Assembly: GCA_040508545.1 (NCBI GenBank)
Contig: JBEVMR010000065.1
Location: forward strand, 1 to 46,719
DNA: 46,719 bases
Direction of reading: 5' to 3'
Source: VRUE01 sp040508545
Lineage (GTDB): Bacteria; Actinomycetota; Thermoleophilia; Solirubrobacterales; 70-9
Position numbers and translations under genes: made by a program. Position 1 is the stretch's first letter. The number at the start of each line of letters is the position of its first letter. Positions 43,599 through 46,719 of the stretch are shown one piece after another. Below the pieces are notes generated by a model. That model saw only the letters and a list, made by a program, of their open reading frames with translations. It was not told where the DNA came from and searched no databases.

Positions 43599-44364
43599 AC
43601 CGCCTGCGCTTCTTCTTTTTGGGCGGTGGCGGAGGGGGTTTGGCCGCGGCAACCTCTTCAGGTGTAGCCACGACCGGCGCCGGAATCAGCTTCTGGATCG
43701 TGTACTGCTGGCCGATCGTCCAGATATTGGTCGTGATCCAGTAGAGGACGAGGCCGGCGGGGAAGGTGATCACGAAGGGGACGAAGATGAAGGGCAGGAT
43801 CAACATCAGCATCCGCTGGCTTTTGTCAGCCGTAACCGCCATCACCAGGCCGGAGATCAACTGCGTGCCGACGTAGAGGACGAGGAGGACGATCAGTTCG
43901 GCGCCCACCGCCTTGGCAGTCAGGTCGTTGATGAAGAGGAAGGACGCTTCGCCGCCGCATTCCCCAGCCGTGCAGCCAATGTCCGCGGGGAGCTCGTTCT
44001 TGAGCACGTAGAAGAGGGTGATGAAGACCGGCAGCTGGGCGAGGAGCGGGATACAGGAGGCAAAGGGGTTGACTTTGTTCTCCTGGTAGAAGCGCATCAT
44101 CTCCTGCTGCATGCGTTTCTGGTCGTTCTTGTACTTCTCTTTGATCTCTTTCAGTTGCGGCTGCAGCGCCTGCAGCGCCCGCATCCCTTTCAGCGATTTG
44201 TAGGTGAGCGGGATCAGCAGCGCCCGGGTGCAGACCGTGAGCGCGATGATCGACATCCCCCAGCTGAGCCCGACGCTGTCGTGGAAGAAGGTCAGGACCG
44301 AGTTGCCGACGTCGATCAGCGGCTGGAGGACGTTGGCAACCACGGTGGCGACTAGCGGCGTCAC
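43597..44364 (-). CDS. yidC: Membrane protein insertase YidC
   Basis: The 255-residue Oxa1/YidC insertase has the DSVGLSWGMSIIALTVCTRALLIPL helix with the substrate-groove arginine in TRALLIPL, then LKEIKEKYKNDQKRMQQEM cytoplasmic hairpin, and late membrane helices. A Lys/Pro tail (PPPPPPKKKKRRR) may contact ribosomes. GTG start at 44364, overlapping yidD (4 bp). No lipobox: the N-terminal stretch lacks the lipoprotein cysteine of some Gram-positives. Confidence 0.96.
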   Translation of the reverse strand: MTPLVATVVANVLQPLIDVGNSVLTFFHDSVGLSWGMSIIALTVCTRALLIPLTYKSLKGMRALQALQPQLKEIKEKYKNDQKRMQQEMMRFYQENKVNPFASCIPLLAQLPVFITLFYVLKNELPADIGCTAGECGGEASFLFINDLTAKAVGAELIVLLVLYVGTQLISGLVMAVTADKSQRMLMLILPFIFVPFVITFPAGLVLYWITTNIWTIGQQYTIQKLIPAPVVATPEEVAAAKPPPPPPKKKKRRR

Positions 44365-44639
44365 GTGTGGGCTCCGTGATGCCGGTGGTACTCGGCCGGA
44401 TCAACCGGCCCTACGCGCAGCGTGAAGCGGTCCGGAACCGGGTCGAAGCCGCCGTGACTGAGCGGGTTGCAGCGCAGCAAGCGCCAGCAGGCAAGCAAAA
44501 GGCCGCGGATCGGGCCGAAACGACGAATCGACTGGCCGGCATAGGCAGAGCAGGTCGGCTCGTAACGGCAGCGGCGCGGCAGCCCGGGCGAGATCCAGCG
44601 CTGATACGCCCCGATGGGGGCCAACAGAACCCGTTTCAC
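44361..44639 (-). CDS. yidD: Membrane protein insertion efficiency factor YidD
   Basis: The 92-residue YidD has the family features RCRYEPTCSAYAGQSIRRFG (family CxxxPTCS-type) and CNPLSHGGFDPVPD. It assists YidC-dependent insertion. GTG start; both ends overlap neighbours by four bases. The start codon lies in the centre of the parS-like palindrome. Confidence 0.95.
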   Translation of the reverse strand: MKRVLLAPIGAYQRWISPGLPRRCRYEPTCSAYAGQSIRRFGPIRGLLLACWRLLRCNPLSHGGFDPVPDRFTLRVGPVDPAEYHRHHGAHT

Positions 44640-44647
44640 GTGGAACG
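44632..44647. promoter_or_regulatory. parS-like ParB binding site
   Basis: CGTTTCACGTGGAACG matches the bacterial parS consensus TGTTTCACGTGNAACA at all but the two end bases. It lies at the rnpA/yidD overlap, about 0.7 kb from dnaA and in the same locus as parA and parB. The match is far better than any other CACGTG in the window. Confidence 0.85.
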
Positions 44648-45007
44648 CTCCCGCCCAGCACCCGATTGCTCGAGCGCCTCTTCGAGGCTCGCCTTGGCCC
44701 CCTCGCTGCCGTCACGCTCGATCATCGCGGCGATCTCGGAGCGGGCCACCAAGACGAAGTCGTGATCCGGGGGGAGTCGGTCGGCGAGGCTCCAGAAGGC
44801 CTCGCGAAGCGTGCGCTTGACCCGGTTGCGGTCGACCGCGCCGCCGACCTTGCGGCTAACCGAGACGCCGAGCCGGATATCGCGATCGTCTTCGTCTTTG
44901 CGGGGGAAGCTGTAGAGCACGAGGTAGCGCGTCGCATGCGAGGTCCCGTCGCGGTAGACGCGGTCGAACTCGGCGCTGCGTGAGAGCCGGCGTCGCTTTG
45001 CCGCCAT
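44636..45007 (-). CDS. rnpA: Ribonuclease P protein component
   Basis: The 123-residue protein subunit of RNase P has RLSRSAEFDRVYRDG, and the RNR signature VGGAVDRNRVKRTLREAF. It follows rpmH as usual. ATG 45007 is taken; GTG at 45010 directly precedes it and may also serve. Overlaps yidD by 4 bp. Confidence 0.96.
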   Translation of the reverse strand: MAAKRRRLSRSAEFDRVYRDGTSHATRYLVLYSFPRKDEDDRDIRLGVSVSRKVGGAVDRNRVKRTLREAFWSLADRLPPDHDFVLVARSEIAAMIERDGSEGAKASLEEALEQSGAGRERST

Positions 45008-45032
45008 CACTCGAACCCGACTGTGGGGAGGG

Positions 45033-45170
45033 TCATCCCGGCGTGAGGCGTTTCCGGCCTTTGGCCCGACGCCGCTTCAGGATCGCGCGTCCGCCGCGCG
45101 TCCGCATCCTTGCCCGGAACCCGTGGGTCTTGGCCCGCTTACGCTTCTTCGGCTGGTAGGTGCGCTTCAT
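45033..45170 (-). CDS. rpmH: 50S ribosomal protein L34
   Basis: The 45-residue basic protein has MKRTYQPKKRKRAKTHGFRA and GRAILKRRRAKGRK, the standard L34 sequence. A longer frame to 45368 is spurious. First gene of the minus-strand oriC operon. Confidence 0.98.
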   Translation of the reverse strand: MKRTYQPKKRKRAKTHGFRARMRTRGGRAILKRRRAKGRKRLTPG

Positions 45171-45261
45171 TGGCCGTCGCAGTATACGGACGCGGGGGGC
45201 GAGCGGCCCGCGAGGCGTGCCGTGGGGCGAGGTCGGTCGCCAAATCATTTCTTCGGCATTT

Positions 45262-45293
45262 GCGACCCCCTCCGATTCAGGCGAGGGGGTCGC
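45262..45293. promoter_or_regulatory. Hairpin in dnaA leader
   Basis: GCGACCCCCTC pairs with GAGGGGGTCGC over 11 bp with a 10-base loop. It ends 18 bases before the GTG of dnaA, where the ribosome site should be, so it could limit dnaA translation. It could equally be a spacer hairpin. Confidence 0.5.
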
Positions 45294-45311
45294 CGCTATG
45301 GTCGCTCGCCG

Positions 45312-46643
45312 GTGCCCGACGCCTTGCCAGGACAGAGCCTCGATTCCCTCTGGGGGGAAGTTCAGCACCGCCTGCGCAGTGCCGTTCCCGAGTCCACGTT
45401 CAAGATCTGGCTCGAGCCTCTGCGGGCAGTCGGGGCGCAGGGAACGACGCTCTACCTCGCCGCCCCGGACGGGATCCGGACCTGGGTCGAACGCCGTTAC
45501 GTGACCTTGCTGCGCGAAGCGGTGGCCGAGGTTGCGCCAGCTCTGAGCGAGGTTGCCTTCGCCAGCTCAGACGAGGCCGGAGCGAAGGGATCGAGCCTCG
45601 ACCCGGCAGTCGAGCTCAACCCGAATTACACATTCGACCGCTTCGTGATCGGCGAGGGCAACCGGCTGGCCCACGCCGCAGCCCTGGCCGTCGCCGAGAC
45701 CCCCTCGGAGGCCTACAACCCGCTCTTCCTCCACGGGCCCCCCGGCCTCGGCAAGACCCACCTGCTGGGCGCGATCGCCAACTACCTGCGAGCCAACGCG
45801 CCAGGGCTCAGCGTCCGTTACACGACGGCCGAGAGCTTCACCAACGAGTTCGTCGGCGCCTTGCGCTCCTCCGGCGCCGAGAAGTTCAAGAACCGGTACC
45901 GCGACCTCGACGTGCTGCTCGTCGACGACGTCCAGTTCCTGCAGGGAAAGCAGCACACCGAAGAGGAGTTCTTCCACACCTTCAACGCCCTCTACGAGGG
46001 CGGCAGCCAGCTCGTCCTCTCGGCCGACCGGCTGCCGAGCGAGCTCTCGACCCTGGAGGCGCGGCTGCGAGACCGCTTCGAGTGGGGCCTGGCGATTCCG
46101 GTCGAACCGCCAGACCTCGCCACCCGCCTCACCGTCCTGCAGCACCTCGCTCGCGAGGCCGGGCTCGAGGGCGAGGACAGCGACGCGCTCTCCGAGCTCG
46201 CCCGCCGCATCGACGCCAACATCCGCCGGCTGCACGGCGGGCTGACCAAGGTGATCGCCCACGCCTCGCTGACCGCTAAGCCGCTAAGCCCTGAGCTGAT
46301 TGCCGAGCTGATCCCGTCCCGAGCGCCGGCGAGCAAGCCGAGCACCGTGGAAGAGATCCAGCAACAGGTCGCCGCCTCCTTCGGCATCTCCCGGGCTGAG
46401 CTCGTCGGCTCGGGCCGGGCCGCCACGCCGCTGCGGGCGAGGCAGATCGCGATCCTCCTCACCCGCGAGGCAACCGATCTCTCCCTGCCTCAGATCGGGC
46501 GCCTCTACGGCGGCCGTGATCACTCCACCGTCCTCAACTCCCTGCGCCGCGCAGAGGCCTCGCTCAGCGACGATGCCGACCTGGCCCGCCGGGTCGGTGA
46601 GCTGCGCTCCACTATCCACAGCCGTCCGAGCGAATCGGCCTGA
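45312..46643 (+). CDS. dnaA: Chromosomal replication initiator DnaA
   Basis: The 443-residue AAA+ initiator has domain I (SLWGEVQHRLRSAVPESTFKIWLEPL), Walker A GPPGLGKTHLL, Walker B VLLVDDVQFLQG, sensor elements SADRLPSEL, and the DNA-binding domain IV signature GGRDHSTVLNSLRRAE. GTG 45312 (VPDALPGQ) is used; a longer frame back to 45123 is not expected. Short for an actinobacterium, as domain II is small. Ends in a DnaA-box-like sequence. Confidence 0.97.
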   Translation: MPDALPGQSLDSLWGEVQHRLRSAVPESTFKIWLEPLRAVGAQGTTLYLAAPDGIRTWVERRYVTLLREAVAEVAPALSEVAFASSDEAGAKGSSLDPAVELNPNYTFDRFVIGEGNRLAHAAALAVAETPSEAYNPLFLHGPPGLGKTHLLGAIANYLRANAPGLSVRYTTAESFTNEFVGALRSSGAEKFKNRYRDLDVLLVDDVQFLQGKQHTEEEFFHTFNALYEGGSQLVLSADRLPSELSTLEARLRDRFEWGLAIPVEPPDLATRLTVLQHLAREAGLEGEDSDALSELARRIDANIRRLHGGLTKVIAHASLTAKPLSPELIAELIPSRAPASKPSTVEEIQQQVAASFGISRAELVGSGRAATPLRARQIAILLTREATDLSLPQIGRLYGGRDHSTVLNSLRRAEASLSDDADLARRVGELRSTIHSRPSESA

Positions 46644-46691
46644 CGCCGACGGCACTGTAAGAATCAGCTTTTCTCCCCAGCCCCGTCCACA
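46612..46691. promoter_or_regulatory. DnaA-box-like sites at the start of a probable oriC
   Basis: CTATCCACA (46612-46620, in dnaA's last codons) and CCGTCCACA (46683-46691) each match DnaA boxes (TTATCCACA/TTGTCCACA) with one or two mismatches. The dnaA-dnaN gap is the usual origin in actinobacteria and continues beyond the window. Confidence 0.55.
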
Positions 46692-46719
46692 GCCTGAAAT
46701 TCCCTTGCTAACGCCGATT

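Overview
The window is high-GC DNA from an actinobacterium. It is probably a deep-branching Thermoleophilia/Solirubrobacterales-type lineage. This rests on the six-gene MCE cluster, MmpL-like transporters, a Bacillus-like menaquinol:cytochrome c reductase, and a repeated secreted family I do not know from model actinobacteria. The lineage is an inference; no rRNA is present. The right end is the classic origin-proximal locus: dnaA on the plus strand, diverging from rpmH-rnpA-yidD-yidC-jag-rsmG-parA-parB on the minus strand. A parS-like site lies across the rnpA/yidD junction.

Layout. 1-15.7 kb is an envelope/lipid-transport island. Six consecutive MCE (MlaD-type) genes on the minus strand (1841-10617) follow a large MmpL/RND transporter (10757-14074). 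Tandem pairs of one secreted, cysteine-conserved protein family flank them on both sides (51-1766 and 14117-15708). No YrbE/MlaE permease or MCE-type ATPase lies in the window. 15.7-22.3 kb holds tRNA-Lys, tatA-tatC with a membrane TPR-like protein, a zinc-ribbon protein, and a respiratory operon running qcrA-qcrB-qcrC-menG-polyprenyl diphosphate synthase. 22.4-27 kb holds a second MmpL transporter, a small secreted protein and a fifth member of the cysteine-conserved family. 27-30.7 kb is a tetrapyrrole operon: hemB, a fused AhbA/AhbB-like siroheme decarboxylase, hemL and a small helical protein. 30.8-40 kb carries an ABC-2 exporter, a YmdB phosphodiesterase, a PepSY/glycosyltransferase-like membrane protein with an alkaline-phosphatase-superfamily enzyme, an aminotransferase, ddl and a bifunctional-nuclease-like protein. 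40.3-46.7 kb is tRNA-Ile and the oriC locus.

The most unusual signal is a set of long inverted repeats at gene junctions in the right half: 30661-30766, 32872-32942, 33747-33838, 42064-42190, 42844-42956 and 43472-43598. Likely relatives lie inside coding sequence at 34198-34289 and 38654-38729. Three copies share a core (GGCGGATACTCARARCG). Two of these share identical 32-nt and 23-nt inner blocks, yet their 19-24 bp outer arms differ between copies while staying perfectly self-complementary. This looks like a structured, possibly mobile, palindromic element family.

A second candidate system is the repeated pairing of MmpL transporters with the four-cysteine secreted family around an MCE cluster that lacks permease genes. 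No CRISPR array, transposase, phage gene or rRNA was seen. No gene-free stretch exceeds 300 bases; the longest, 22246-22472, separates the divergent qcrA and mmpL genes and shows no convincing motif.
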